Source: Desmodesmus armatus (taxonomy: Eukaryota > Chlorophyta > Chlorophyceae > Sphaeropleales > Scenedesmaceae). Taken from it: a stretch of 64,000 nucleotides of DNA. Location of the stretch: contig VIIQ02000860.1 in assembly GCA_007449985.2 (NCBI GenBank), positions 29,267 to 93,266 of the forward strand, written 5' to 3'. The notes beneath the pieces are model-generated. The model was not told where the DNA came from. It searched no databases and saw only the letters and a list, made by a program, of their open reading frames with translations. How positions within the stretch are numbered: the stretch's first letter is position 1; each line of letters begins with the position of its first letter. This document shows, in pieces, positions 11,663 to 22,655 of the stretch. A program made the translations under genes and the position numbers.

Positions 11663-14600
11663 ATGGAGGCGCCCCCTGGCTTCCTGGTGAAGCGTGGAGT
11701 GAGGGGCAAGCCCTCTGGGGACCTGGACAGGACTGGCAGCATCGCCAGCAACCAGGTGACCGCGCAGACGGGTTGTTGAGTTGACATGCGCCAGCAATGT
11801 GGCTTTAGGCATCACATGAAGGGCATGGAAGAGACGTGCATGGTGTGCATGGGTCCCTGCACGCGGGCATTGGCGAGCCAGCGCGGTGCGGTTTGGTTGC
11901 AGGTGTTTGTGGGTGCAGGGTCGGGGTCTGAAGGCATGTGCACGCTTTCAAGTGGTGTGCAGTGGGTCAGCCCAGCAGCGTTTGGAACACGCATCCACCA
12001 GCAGTGGCATGAAGGGGTGGGGAGGACACAATTTGGGAGTTGGGAATGGTATGCACCCCTACTGCATCAGCCTGTGTGTAGGAAGTCAGCTGTGGTTGTG
12101 CTGACCTCACGCGAGCCTCTGGTGTACGCCACACATGTACCCTTGTGCACACACCATCTCAAAGTTTGCGCACACACCATCCCACATTCTCAACTAAATG
12201 GGGACGCAAATGCTGGCAAATGATTCCCTCTACCCGCCAGCGCGGCCCTTCCGTTGAAACATCCACCGCACTTCTCCCTCCAATGCACCTCCCACAAGGC
12301 CTGGGCGCCCCCACAGCTCCTCGAGGCCCCCTCTCGTCTTTTTGCTAATCTTCAACCCACTCACCCCCCCCCCCTTGCGCTGCCTCCCACAGGGCCCCAG
12401 CAACCCCACAGCCGCCCGCACAGGTTCTCCCTCAGTCTTTTCTCCCCCCTCACGAGTTGATGGGCTTCCCGCACTCACTCAAAGCCCCCCCCCCCCCCCC
12501 CCCCCCCCGCGCGCGCCACCACCCCCCCCCCCCTGGCAACCCCACAGGGCCCCGCACCCCCACCGCAGCCCCCACATCTGAGGACACCCCCTTTGGCTTC
12601 GGTGGTCCTGCCGCATTGACTGGCAGTGTTGCCGCCTTCAAGCGGCTCTGACCCCATCACTCGTCAATGCGCCCCTCCCCCCCCCCCCTCCCCCACCCCC
12701 GCCCCGGCACTCACTCACTGATTCACTCACTGACGCCCCCATGCACTCACCCCCTCCCCCCCCCCCCCCCCCCCACAGGGCCCCGCACCCCCACAGCAGC
12801 CCCCACATCTGAAGACACCCCCTTCGGCGGTCCTGCCGCATTGACCGGCAGTGTTGCCGCCTTCAAGCGGCGCTGTGAGTGGTTCTACGTGGACCCTGCA
12901 GGAGAGGAGCACGGCCCCGTGCCCTTTGCCAAACTGCTGGGGTGGTACAAGAAGGGACACTTCCCTGATGATGTCAAGGTGGGTGTTGCATAGTGAGGGT
13001 GCATCTGCAATGCACAGATCCTTCCTGAAGAAATCCAGCAATTTAGCAGCTCACGTGGTTGGGGGGGGGGTGTTGATGGTGACATGTCTGGGGAATGTTC
13101 GATGAGCAAAGTTGTTAGTAGGAGCACGACCCTGTGCCCTTTGCCAAACTGCTGGGGTGGTACAAGAAGGGACACTTCCCTGATGATGTCAAGGTGAGTG
13201 GGTGTGCGCAGTGCAGCGGTGTGGAGGTGGTGAACTGATGCTGCATCGGCAGTACGTAGCAACACAAAGGGTCGTCGTCCTGCATTGGTGGACGGCCGCA
13301 TACTGTGCTGCATTGATCCTGACTTGACTGGTTGAACAGCATCTGGCTCACCCTTGGCCTACTTGGTGGTGTGCGTTGCTTTCAACAGAACCATCTTTTG
13401 ATCAGGCATGCGTCGTGCAACGTTCTGCCCTTCCCTTCTCCCCTCCAGTGCCACAGCTGCAGCCTGTTGGTGGGGCCTCCCTCTGCAACGTGGCAGACAG
13501 GAAGGTCAAAGCAGCCCCCGGTTGCACTCACTACCCCTTTTGAAGACACTACAGCTACTCCCCCCCCCCCCCCCCTGGGTGCCCCTCCACACACACATAC
13601 ACATTCACCCCCCCCCCCCCTTGTCCCTGCAGGTGCGCTGCCGCAGCCCCTTGTACGGCATTGCCTCCACTGCTCCATGTCAGTGTTGCAGCTGCAGCAT
13701 GACATGGTGCCCCCTCCGTCTGCAATGTCATCAGACAGGAAGGTCAAGCAGCCCCCGCTTGCACTCACTACCCCTGTGAAGCCCCCCTGCCCCCCCCCCC
13801 ACACACACACAATTGCTAGCCAGCATGCATGTGCACGCGTGCAGTCTCTCTGTCGACACACACTTACACCCTCACACACACTCTCACTCCCGTAATGCAC
13901 CCCCCCCTCAATACACACCCTTGCAGGTGCGGTGCCGCAGCCCCTGGTACGGCATGGCCACCCTGATGAAGTCAATGGAGGATGCACCAGACACTGAGAC
14001 ACCTACAGCAGCAGCAGCAGCAGCACACAGGTACACACAGGGGTGTGTGTGTGTGTGTGTGGGGGGGGGGCTGGAGTTTGTGTGTTGTTGTGTTTGTGTG
14101 TGTGGGGTGGTGTGGAGAGGGGGGGGGGGGAGGTGTTGGTCATGGTCTTGAGGGAGGTGGTGGCGGTGAGGTGGGTTGATGTACACAGCATAGGAATGGG
14201 AGGTGGAGCAGGGATGCAGGCACGACAACAAAGCGGCAACAGCGCACAGTACAGGGGGGGGGGGGTGTTGGAATGGCAAGGAGCGAGCTGGGTCATGTTA
14301 TCTTGGGCACATTGCATGCGCATGAGTGTGGGTGTGTTTGCATGATGCTCGCTGCTGCTTGGTGGCACTTTGCCTCCATTCCCTCATGGTGAGCAGGCGC
14401 CAACCTGGGAGCGGTGAGCAGCATGCAGTTTTGCACACGCACTTGCAAGGCACAATCCATAACAATCTGACATCCAGCACAAGGCACCAAGGGCTGGTGC
14501 ATCACCCAAGTCAGGCAGGCGCCTGGTGGGGTATCCAAGTTTTTTTTGGTTACTCTCAACTCCAGCTGGGCAGCGCATTGATGCTTCCTCAGGTGGGCTA

Positions 14601-17600
14601 CCTCCACCATCAACTCCACCCCTCACTCTTCACTCTTCCAGCACAGCAGGGGCAGCAGCACTCATGCACTGGGCATGTTGGTATGTTGTTTGTAAGGGAA
14701 AGGGGACTGGAAGGGGCTGGGTCTGTGGTTTGTGTTGAGTTGAGGGTTGGGGCATGTGGCTTTTTCAATGGTGTGCCTGGTGCAAGCGTGGGCATGATGC
14801 GACTGGTGGGTGGAGGGGGGGGGCAGCCGCATGTGATTGCATGGTGCCCACTGTTCCCAGGTTGGCAGCGGCAATCTCTGTCCACTGAGACAACCCTTTC
14901 CAACCTGGGAGCGGCGAGCAGCATGCATCCGTGTTTGTGCACATGCAGTCCATCCAACAAGGGGGGGGGGGTAAGAGCCTGTTCTGTGTTTTTTCCTTCC
15001 ATGGAAGTTGGGCCATGGGGCTTTCCAATCACTGGTGGGCCTGGTGCAAGCATGTGCATTTGGCGACTGGTGTTGTGTGTGTGTGTGGGGGGGGGGGGGG
15101 GGGCAGCCGCATGTGATTGCATGGTGCCCACTGTTCCCAGGTTGTCAGTGTGTCCTCTTTGTGCAGGAGACAACCCTGGCCAACCTCGGAGCCGCGGGCA
15201 GCATGCATCCGTGTTTGTGCACATACAATCTATCCAACAAGGGGGGGGGGTAAGAGCCTGATCTGTGTTTGTCCCCTTCCATGGAAGTTGGGCCATGGGG
15301 CTTTTACCACACTGGTATGCCTGGTACAAGCATGTGCATTTGGCGACTGGTGCGGTGGTGGTGGTGGGGCGGGGGCAGCCGCATGTGATCGCATGGTACC
15401 CGCTGTTCCCAGGTTGCTTTTCGGTTACTCTGTATAAAGGAGACAACCCTGGCCAGGGTGTGGGGCACTGGATGTGTCAGCAGCAGCATTTGGAACAACC
15501 GTCTTCCCATGTGCCTTGCATCACAATCAGCAGCTACACATGTCTTGCGTCACATTCAGCTGTTACTCTCTTTGGGGGTTGATATGGCGGTGTCATAGCA
15601 CAGCAGCAGCACACAAGGGTACACCTGCCCCCGGCCGCCTTGCAGTAGGGCTGCTGCCATGTTTGTGAACTTGACCTGGTGGTGAAATCCAGTTGGTCAA
15701 GTTCACAAACATGGCAGCTGTCCTGTTGCTAGGTGACAGGAGGCAGGTGTAGCCCTCATAGAAGCAACCAACTGCGCACCTCAATTTAATGGGTGCCGCA
15801 ATGCACATGACAGCAGGGCGCAGGTGTAGCCACGGTTGGTGTGTCTCCATCCATCTCCAGTGGGCAACTTGACGCTGATCAATGCGTCCCACACTTGATG
15901 CTTCTGCCAACCCACACAGCACCTGTGTTTACGCTATAGCAGCAGCACGCTGGCAGCAGTAGCAATGAGAGGATGGGGTGCGTGCCTGTTCAGCAGGCAA
16001 GTTCACACAGACAAATAGCCTCACTGCTCACTCTTTCTCTTGATGCACTTCACAGCACACATGCAGCAGTCACATCATAACTGTTTTGGGGGGGGGGGTG
16101 CAGGGGGCGGCCGCCTTGTGCACCTGGGGAAAAGATGGCAGCTGCAGCTACAGCTCATCACTGCATTGGCAGCTTTGGGCTGTTGGAGTCACCCATATTT
16201 TTTGCGAATCTGGGGAGGGAGTGAACTTATTGCATGGTCACACCTCTATTGCGTGACTCTGTATGTCTTTGTGTGCCTGTCTGCACTGCCTGCAGGTTGG
16301 GAGGCAGCTTCAGTGGGCCGGAGGGCATGCCTGGCCCGCCACCCATCCCGCCCCCGCCCCCTCCCCCCCGCACCGTCAGCAGCAGCCTGGGGGTGGCCGC
16401 ACCCAGCTACGATGAACAACTCATCATGCTGTTTGCCGGAGACCCCACATGGGCAGTGGAGCCGGTGAGTGTGAACACCCCCCCCCCCCCCCCAAAAAAA
16501 CCCTGTCCCCGTCCTCGCTCCCCCCCCGCACCGTCAGCAGCAGCCTGGGTGTGGCGGCACCCAGCTACGATGAACAACTCGTCATGCTGTTTGCCGGAGA
16601 CCCTACATGGGCAGTGGAGCCAGTGAGCCTTCTCCCCAGTTTGCGGGTCATCTTGAGTGTTTTTTATTATGCTGATTGCCTTTTTCGTTCGTGGGGTTGG
16701 GCTAGGGTTTCAACTTTTGGGGCTTATAGTGGGGTTCTGGTGGGTTTCTTATATTGTTTGTTGCTTGGGGGTGGCGGCACCCAGCTACGATGAACAACTC
16801 ATCATGCTCTTCGCTGGCGACCCTACATGGGCAGTGGAGCCGGTGAGTGCGAGCTTGACCCCCCCCCCCCCCCCCAACCCCCTTTTGGGTTTATTCAACT
16901 GCTTGGTGACCAACCCTGAACTCTGCTCTTTGCTGGTGATTTCTCTCCTTCGTAAGGGCGTGTAACCCTCTCCCCTTTTTTGGTCCTTTTGAAACTCTAG
17001 CTACAACGAACACCTCATTATGCTCTTTGCTGAGACCCTTTCATGGGCAGTGGAGCCGGTTAGTGCGAGCTTGATCTGTCTTTGCCTCTCCTGGCGGGGT
17101 CCTTGTTTTTTTACTGCTCCCCCCCCCCCCCAGGACACACCCTTATTTTTTGCTCAAGTTCACTGCTTAGCGACCAAGCTGCTCTTCGCTGGTGAGCCCG
17201 AAGGTGTTTCATTAGATCCAAAAAGGCAGGGGAGGGGATCAAGCTCGTGCTTGATGGCCCTTCTTCAACAGTAGAGCCATTCAACACGAGCTTGATCCCC
17301 CCTCCGCCCCCTTTTGGATATACTGAAAGACCTTTGGTTGCGTGCCAGCCAAGCTGCTCTCACTTGACTTAACTTCTGGTTTGAAGTGCTTGGCCTGGCT
17401 TGCTGCTTGGCGACGAAGCTGCTGATTGCACCTGAGCAGTCGAGTTGGTGAGCACGAATTGACCCCCCCCCCCCCCCCGCCCGCCCGCCCCCCATTTGTG
17501 CGTGATGCTGTGCAAGGCCCCGCACTCAGGAACGCATGTCGCTCACCGGAGTCTACACGGCCAGCAGCGTTACCATCATACTCACCCTCAACCCCCACCC

Positions 17601-18375
17601 CCATCCCACCCTTCCCCATGCCGTGCTTTCCTCTCCTAGGTGTTGTTCTATCCCGATGTGCGTGATGCTGTGCAGTACCTCACACTCAGCGACCCGCATG
17701 TCACCCCCCCTCCCCCCCCCTGCACACATTGTGTTACGTCACACTCACTTTCTCCCCCCCTTGTATGCCCCTGTCAGGTGTGGTACTACATTGATGTGCG
17801 TGATGCCGTGCAAAGCCGCACACTCTGCAACATATATCGCCCACCAAGATCCTCACGTCTTGCACATGATACCATCAAAATTGCCCCCCCCCCCTACCAC
17901 TTTATTTGTACTCCCCCCCCCCTACCACTTTTTTTCACTCTTTCCAGGTGTGGTACTACATTGATGTGCGTGATGCCGTGCAAGGCCCCTTCAGCTCCCG
18001 TGAGATGATTGGCTGGGTGGCATCAGGGATGCTCAAGGACGACACACGCGCATGTGGGGCAGACCCCAATGCAGGGGTAAGTCCCCAACGCAGGGGGGGG
18101 GGGGGGGGGGGGGGCTTCACAGTGAGGGTGAGGGGGTGCGGTGGTGGTTTGGTGGCTTATGGTTTTGATGCTGATGATGAGGGTGGGGCGCCAGTTGGGA
18201 TGGGGGTGCCATGTGTGTGTGTGTGTGTGGGGGGGGGGGGTCAGCTGCTGCTGCTGCTGTGCTGATACACATAGAGTGCGCATGCTCAAGGACGACACAC
18301 GCGCATGCGGGGCAGACCCCAACGCAGGGGTGAGTCATGCGATGGGCACGGGGGGGGGGGTCACGGTGGGGGGAT

Positions 18376-18406
<31 letters not shown>

Positions 18407-18540
18407 GAGGGGGGGGGCTAGCTGTTGTTGCTGCTGCTGATACACATAGAGTGCGCATGCTCAAGGACGACACACGCGTGTGCGCTGCAGACCCCAACGC
18501 AGGGGTGAGTCTAGCAGGGACGTGTGGGTGGGGTTCATCA

Positions 18541-18571
<31 letters not shown>

Positions 18572-18826
18572 GTGGTACACGTACTGCCAGCCAACCCCAA
18601 CAGGGTATGTGGTAGTGGCGTCTGTGGCTGTGTCTTTCCACTGACGTACTGACCTCTGTGCCCTGCTGCCCTGCAGTTCCCGACGCGTAACCTGTTCCAG
18701 GCCATCGGGGAGTTGCTGGCAGGAGCAAGGAGGGGGGAGCCACACAGGTGAGGGGGAAATGTGCTCGAGTGGGGGGGGGGGGGGGGCAGGTTTTGGGGGG
18801 GGGGGGTACACAGCACACGTGCGTGA

Positions 18827-18858
<32 letters not shown>

Positions 18859-21800
18859 CTACTGGCAGGAGCAAGGAGGGGGAGCCACACAGGTGAGGGG
18901 GAAATGTGCTAGAGTCGGGGGGGGGGGGGCACACAGGTGAGGGTGAGGGTGCACAGCGCATGCGTGGGACCGTGCGGAGGGGGGGGGGAGTAGTTGAGGA
19001 GGCACCCAGGTGAAGGAGCACTGCGCGCGCAGGTTTTAGGGGGGGGAGGGGAGCGCACAGGCTGGCAGCAGTGCGTGCGCACGTGCGCGGGGCGGGGGGG
19101 GGGGGGAGTGCAGGGCCAATGCACGCACTCGGGGGGCGTCGAGGGCGTGGGGAGGAGGGGAGAGCCACACAGGTGAGGGTGAGGAGGCACAGCGCATGCG
19201 CGAGACGGAGGGGGGGGGTATTTGATGAGGCATGCAGGTGAATGGAAACTGCGCGCGCGGGTGTGTTGTGGGGAGGGGGAGGGGAGCGCACAGGCTGGCA
19301 GCAGTGTGTCGACAGAGGGAGTACTTGGATACATGCAGGCTCACTAAGACTGTCCTACTAGATAGATTGTGTGTGTGCGCGCACGGCGAGGGGGCGGGCA
19401 CAAGTGCAGGGCCAATGCACGCACTCGGGGGCCTCCGAGGGCGGGGGGGGGGGGGGGAGGGGAGAGCCTAACAGGTGAGGGTGAGGGGGCACGTGCGGGA
19501 CGGAGGGGGGTTGGCAGGTAATTGAGGCATGAGGCATACATGTGAAGGGACAGTGCGCGCGCGCGGTTTGGGAGGGGGGGGGGACACGCTGGCAGCAGTG
19601 CGCGCATGCAGGAAATTGGGGGGGGGACACAAGTGATGACCAATGCACGCGCTCGGGGGGTGTAGATCCTAAACCAGATACCTTGAGTGCTGAATGCTGC
19701 GTCCTTGGTAGGACCAGTTGCATGTAACGTGTTTACGGCTGCGCTGCCCGTAGTTACCGCTGCATTCTGTGTATTCACTGGCCGTGAACACGTTGCATGC
19801 AGCGGTACCTACTGGCAGCGCAGCCGTGAACACGTTGCATGCAACTGGTCCTACCCCCCCACCCCCCCCCCACCCCCGGTGCGCTCGCTTGAAAGTGCTG
19901 CGAAGGGTGCCCCCCCCCTCCCCTGCCTGCCACCGCCACCGCGCGCGCATGAAAGCGCTGGCTAGAACGGTGCCCCCCCCCCCCCCCTGCGCGCGCGCCC
20001 AAACACCCTCACCCCCCCCTCTCCATCTTTATGCTGCATCATGTGTCATCTACTTTCTTTTTCCGCAGGCCTTTGGCCTTTATACCAGCAGGCGCAAGGC
20101 ACTCCCCTTTGCTATGTGTCCTGTACATTGGTTTTGCATCTTCACAGCCTATGCCAGTCAGACGTCCTTGTGCCCCCCCCCCCCCTCTTGCGCCCCCCCC
20201 CCCCCCTCCCCTTCCTTGCAGGCCTTTGGCCTTGACACCAGCAGGCGCAAGGCAGTCCCCCTGGCCAGCAGTGGGGGCAGCGGCATACTGGGAGGCATAC
20301 TGGGAGGCATACCCCCACCCCCACCTCCTCCACCACCCCGCCGCAACGACAGCGCCAGCCTGGACCCTCAGGAGCATCAGCAGTAGGTGAGCCTGCAAGG
20401 CAGCGATGCTGTGCATGCTTAGCAAGGGGGGTGATGCTGTGCATGCCTTGCATGCTTTGCAGGTCGCAAGGGTGTCAGCAGACACCACTGTGTCAGAGTC
20501 ACTACCATCCAGCAACTACAGTGCTGGTGCATTGCATGGTATGATGCTGGGTGTAAAATACCCTGGTGAGAGCACCCTGTCAAGAACAGCAATAAGTTAC
20601 ACTGCAGGTGTTCAAAATGTAGCGGAAACCTAGCAGGAATCCAGTGTGGGGGGTTGCATTGGTCACACAGCCGTGCCAGCATCAATGCCATTGTCACCCT
20701 TCTGCCTCAACCCTGCAGGTTTTACGACAGCAGGAAGCTTCGGAGCCCCCGGCCGCTCAGACGCCCCAACCTGGCGCAAGGATATCCTACCCCCCAGCGG
20801 CGGCAGCGCCAACAGCAGCGGTGCAGGGGCGGCGGCTGGCAGCAATAGCGGCGGCGGGATGGCGGCAGCGACGGCTGGTGGCAGCAGTGGCGGCGGCAGC
20901 AATAAGGCTGCTGGTGGGGTGCCGGGGCGGGGGTCTGACAGCGGGAGCGGCAGCGGCCAGGCGGACGGGCTGGCAGCAATGGCTGCTGCTGCTAGTGACG
21001 CTGCAGCAGCAATGAGGGATGCAGAGGGTGCTGCTGCTGCTGCTGCTGCTGGGAGGGCTTCTGGGGATGGCAATGCTGGGGTGGAGGTGGGGGTGGGGAT
21101 GGTGGGGCAGCAGCAGCAGGGGGTGGTGGTGACATCGCGTCTAGGATGGCTAGCTATCACGAGACCAATGCAGCAGCGCTGAACGATGCTCTGGCGCCCG
21201 AGGATGATTTTGAGTATGGGGATGACTTCAAACGCAAGCGCCAGCAGGAGCGCCAGCAGCAGCAACAGCAGCGCCAGCAGCAGCAGCAGCAACAGATGCA
21301 GCAGCAGCAGCAGGCCATGGGACGGGGCGGTGGGCCGGGTGGTCCCATGATGGGTTCTGGTCCCAACTCTGGGCCAGGTGGCAGGGGTGGGCCAGCGCTG
21401 GGCCGGGGGCTGGCGGGACTGGGTGGGCCAGGTGGCATGCCTGGGCCAGGCAGTGGTGCCAATGCAGCAGCTGTCCAGGGTTTAGCTGGCCTCCAGGGCC
21501 TGAACCCTGCCCAGGTGCAGGCCATCCTGGCCCAGGCCCAGCAAGCACAGCAGCAGGCCCAGCCGCAACAGCTGGCAGCTGCCCAGATGGCCGGCCAGCA
21601 GCCTGGCCCACAGATGGGCCAGATTATGCTGGGCCAGCTTCAGGCTATGAGCGCTGGCCTGGCCCCTGCCTCTGCCCCCACTGCCCTTGCCACTGCTGGT
21701 CCCAGTGGGGGAGTGCAGGGCCTCAGCCCGGCCCTGATCAACAGCCTGGTCAACATGCAGCTGCAGCAGCAGCAGCAGGGGGGCATGAGGCCTCAGCTCC

Positions 21801-22655
21801 AGCAGGTGCGAAGGGTGGTTGGCGTCTTGCGTGTGACAGTCAGCGCTGGGTTTCTCGTGTCGTGACGGGTTCGGCCGCCATTTTGGGACCGCAACCACCT
21901 TGATGACAGCTGTTGAACCCAGAGTGCGTGAGCACAGTGGCACATGTATATGCCTCTAAGCATGCGCATGTGTCACCTTTTTCACCTGTTGCTGAAAGAG
22001 ACACAAACTAATGCCTCGTGGTGCTGCACTGTTGTGTCTGTCTGTCTGCCTGTCGTCTGTCTGCCTGCCTTGTGTGTCCTCAGGTTGGTCAGGTGCCAGG
22101 CAGCAATGGCATGGTGCTCATGAGCTGCCAATGGTGGCACAGCAGCTGGCACAGCAGCAGCAGATGCCAGTGCAGCAGCAGCAGGCGGCCCAGCAGCAGC
22201 AGCAGCAGCAGGGCCAGGCTGGCGCAGTGACACTTGCTATGACACCGCAGCTGATGCAGCTAATGAGCAGCGGTCAGGTGGGGCAGGCGCAGGTGATACA
22301 GATTCTGCAGCAGCAGCAGGCGGCACAAGCACAGCAGCAGGCCCAGCAGCAGCAGCAGCAGCAACAGGTGGCACAACAGCAGCAGCAGCAGCAGCAAGCG
22401 TCTGCGCAGCAGCAGCAGATGCAGATAGCGCAGTTGCAGCAGCTGGCACAGCAACAGATGGCGGCCCAGGCGCAGCAGCAGAAGCAGCATCAGCAGCAGG
22501 CCCTGCAGCAGCAGATGGCGCAGATGCAGCTGCTGCAGCAACAGCAGCAGCAGCAGGGGGGTGCTGGTCTGCCTACTGTCCTTTCGGGGCCCAGTTCACA
22601 GGGGGGCCTCATGGGCCCCCCAGGGCAGCAGCAGGTGCAGCAAGGCAGGTTCTAA
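11663..22655 (+). CDS. Protein with two GYF domains and a poly-Gln C-terminus
   Basis: GYF domains bind proline-rich peptides and occur in splicing and translational-repression adaptors. GYF1 starts WFYVDPAG, has GPVPFAKLLGW and KKGHF, and is split over 12779-12978 and 13927-14030 (continuing VRCRSPWYGMATLM). GYF2 is in 17948-18076 (VWYYIDVRDAVQGPF, MIGWVASGM). Other exons: 11663-11755 (MEAPPGFLVKRG), 16296-16464 (poly-Pro, then SYDEQLIMLFAGDPTW), 18677-18747 (FPTRNLFQAIGELL), 20222 to about 20382, 20463-20538, 20719 to about 21140, 21146-21805 (DDFEYGDDFKRKR, then Gln-rich) and 22104-22655. Phases match from 12779 through 18747, and again from 20463 into the exon at 20719. They do not match at three places: 11755 to 12779 (a small exon is missing), around the 20222 exon (in-frame TAG at 20384), and near 21140. 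These may be unrecognised exons or single-base sequence errors. Domain identity is secure; exact N-terminus and joins are not. Confidence 0.8.
12551..12648 (+). repeat. Acceptor-side echo of GYF exon 12779-12978
   Basis: Bases 12545-12648 repeat the 'cccacag' acceptor and first half of the next exon (encoding SEDTPFGFGGPAALTGSVAAF) and then meet a stop codon, so this copy cannot replace the real exon. Confidence 0.85.
13120..13193 (+). repeat. Donor-side echo of GYF exon 12779-12978
   Basis: Near-exact copy of the last ~70 bases of the exon (HGPVPFAKLLGWYKKGHFP coding) followed by an intact gtgagt donor. It has no acceptor of its own. Confidence 0.88.
13448..13780 (+). repeat. Duplicated intron segment with acceptor-side echo
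   Basis: Two copies of a ~105-bp segment ('ctctgcaa..gacaggaaggtcaa..gcagcccccg') lie at 13448-13560 and 13676-13780. Between them, 13633-13668 copies the 'ctgcag' acceptor and first 35 bases of the exon that starts at 13927. Confidence 0.75.
14740..15460 (+). repeat. Tandem repeat of about 275 bp in a GYF-gene intron
   Basis: The landmark 'ggcagccgcatgtgat' recurs at 14822, 15102 and 15374. Each unit contains 'gacaaccct', 'ccatccaacaa' and a G run. A partial relative ('caacctgggagcggtgagcagc') lies at 14401. No frame is shared between copies. Confidence 0.85.
15653..15718. repeat. Perfect 24-bp inverted repeat (hairpin)
   Basis: Arms 15653-15676 and 15695-15718 are exact reverse complements, separated by an 18-base spacer. 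It lies in the long GYF-gene intron 14031-16295. It could be a foldback transposon remnant or form a stable RNA hairpin in the transcript. Confidence 0.9.
16530..17058 (+). repeat. Three donor-side echoes of GYF exon 16296-16464
   Basis: Copies end at 16622, 16842 and 17058, each with the 3' part of the exon (SYDEQL..LFAGDPTWAVEP coding) and a donor (gtgagc, gtgagt, gttagt). Similarity falls with distance from the real exon: the first is nearly exact, the third has lost residues, and weak traces continue near 17170 and 17265. Confidence 0.88.
17504..17816 (+). repeat. Acceptor-side echoes of the GYF2 exon
   Basis: The start of the GYF2 exon with its acceptor is repeated from 17778 (VWYYIDVRDAVQ nearly exact) and from 17640 (VLFYPDVRDAVQ-like), and a remnant without an acceptor lies at 17504. 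Decay again increases with distance from the real exon at 17948. Confidence 0.86.
18277..18504 (+). repeat. Donor-side echoes of the GYF2 exon
   Basis: Two copies of the exon end (MLKDDTRACGADPNAG coding) finish at 18329 and 18504, each followed by gtgagt. Confidence 0.87.
18858..19660 (+). repeat. G-rich intron repeat seeded by an exon-end echo
   Basis: A copy of the end of exon 18677-18747 ('ggagccacacag' plus gtgagg) lies at 18858-18891. Shorter 'cacacaggtgaggg' copies head units at about 18929, 19167 and 19470. Units share 'ctggcagcagtg', 'ggccaatgcacgc' and 'gcgcatgcg'. The second unit contains the 62-bp insertion 19304-19365. Confidence 0.75.
19304..19365 (+). mobile_element. 62-bp introner-like element, copy 1
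   Basis: This 62-bp sequence (gtgtgtcgacagaggg... to ...agatag) matches 47733-47794 on the other strand at 60 of 62 positions. Here it interrupts a tandem unit right after 'ggctggcagcag'. The sister units at about 19060 and 19590 continue without it, so they look like empty sites. It has no coding capacity. Confidence 0.7.
19707..19855. mobile_element. 149-bp foldback (MITE-like) element
   Basis: Arms of 58 bases (19707-19764 and 19798-19855) are inverted copies with a few mismatches, starting 'ggtaggaccagttgcatg' and ending in its complement. The spacer is 33 bases. The sequence 'gccgtgaacacgttgcatgca' occurs twice inside. It sits in a GYF-gene intron. No target duplication is obvious. Confidence 0.8.
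20070..20130 (+). repeat. Acceptor-side echo of GYF exon 20222
   Basis: Copies 'cgcag' plus the exon start (AFGLYTSRRKALP versus AFGLDTSRRKAVP in the real exon), then diverges. Confidence 0.85.

Noticed and set aside
20663..21292. 209-codon minus-strand Ala/Leu/Pro-rich frame
   Set aside because: Shadow of the Gly/Ser/Gln-rich GYF exons on the + strand.
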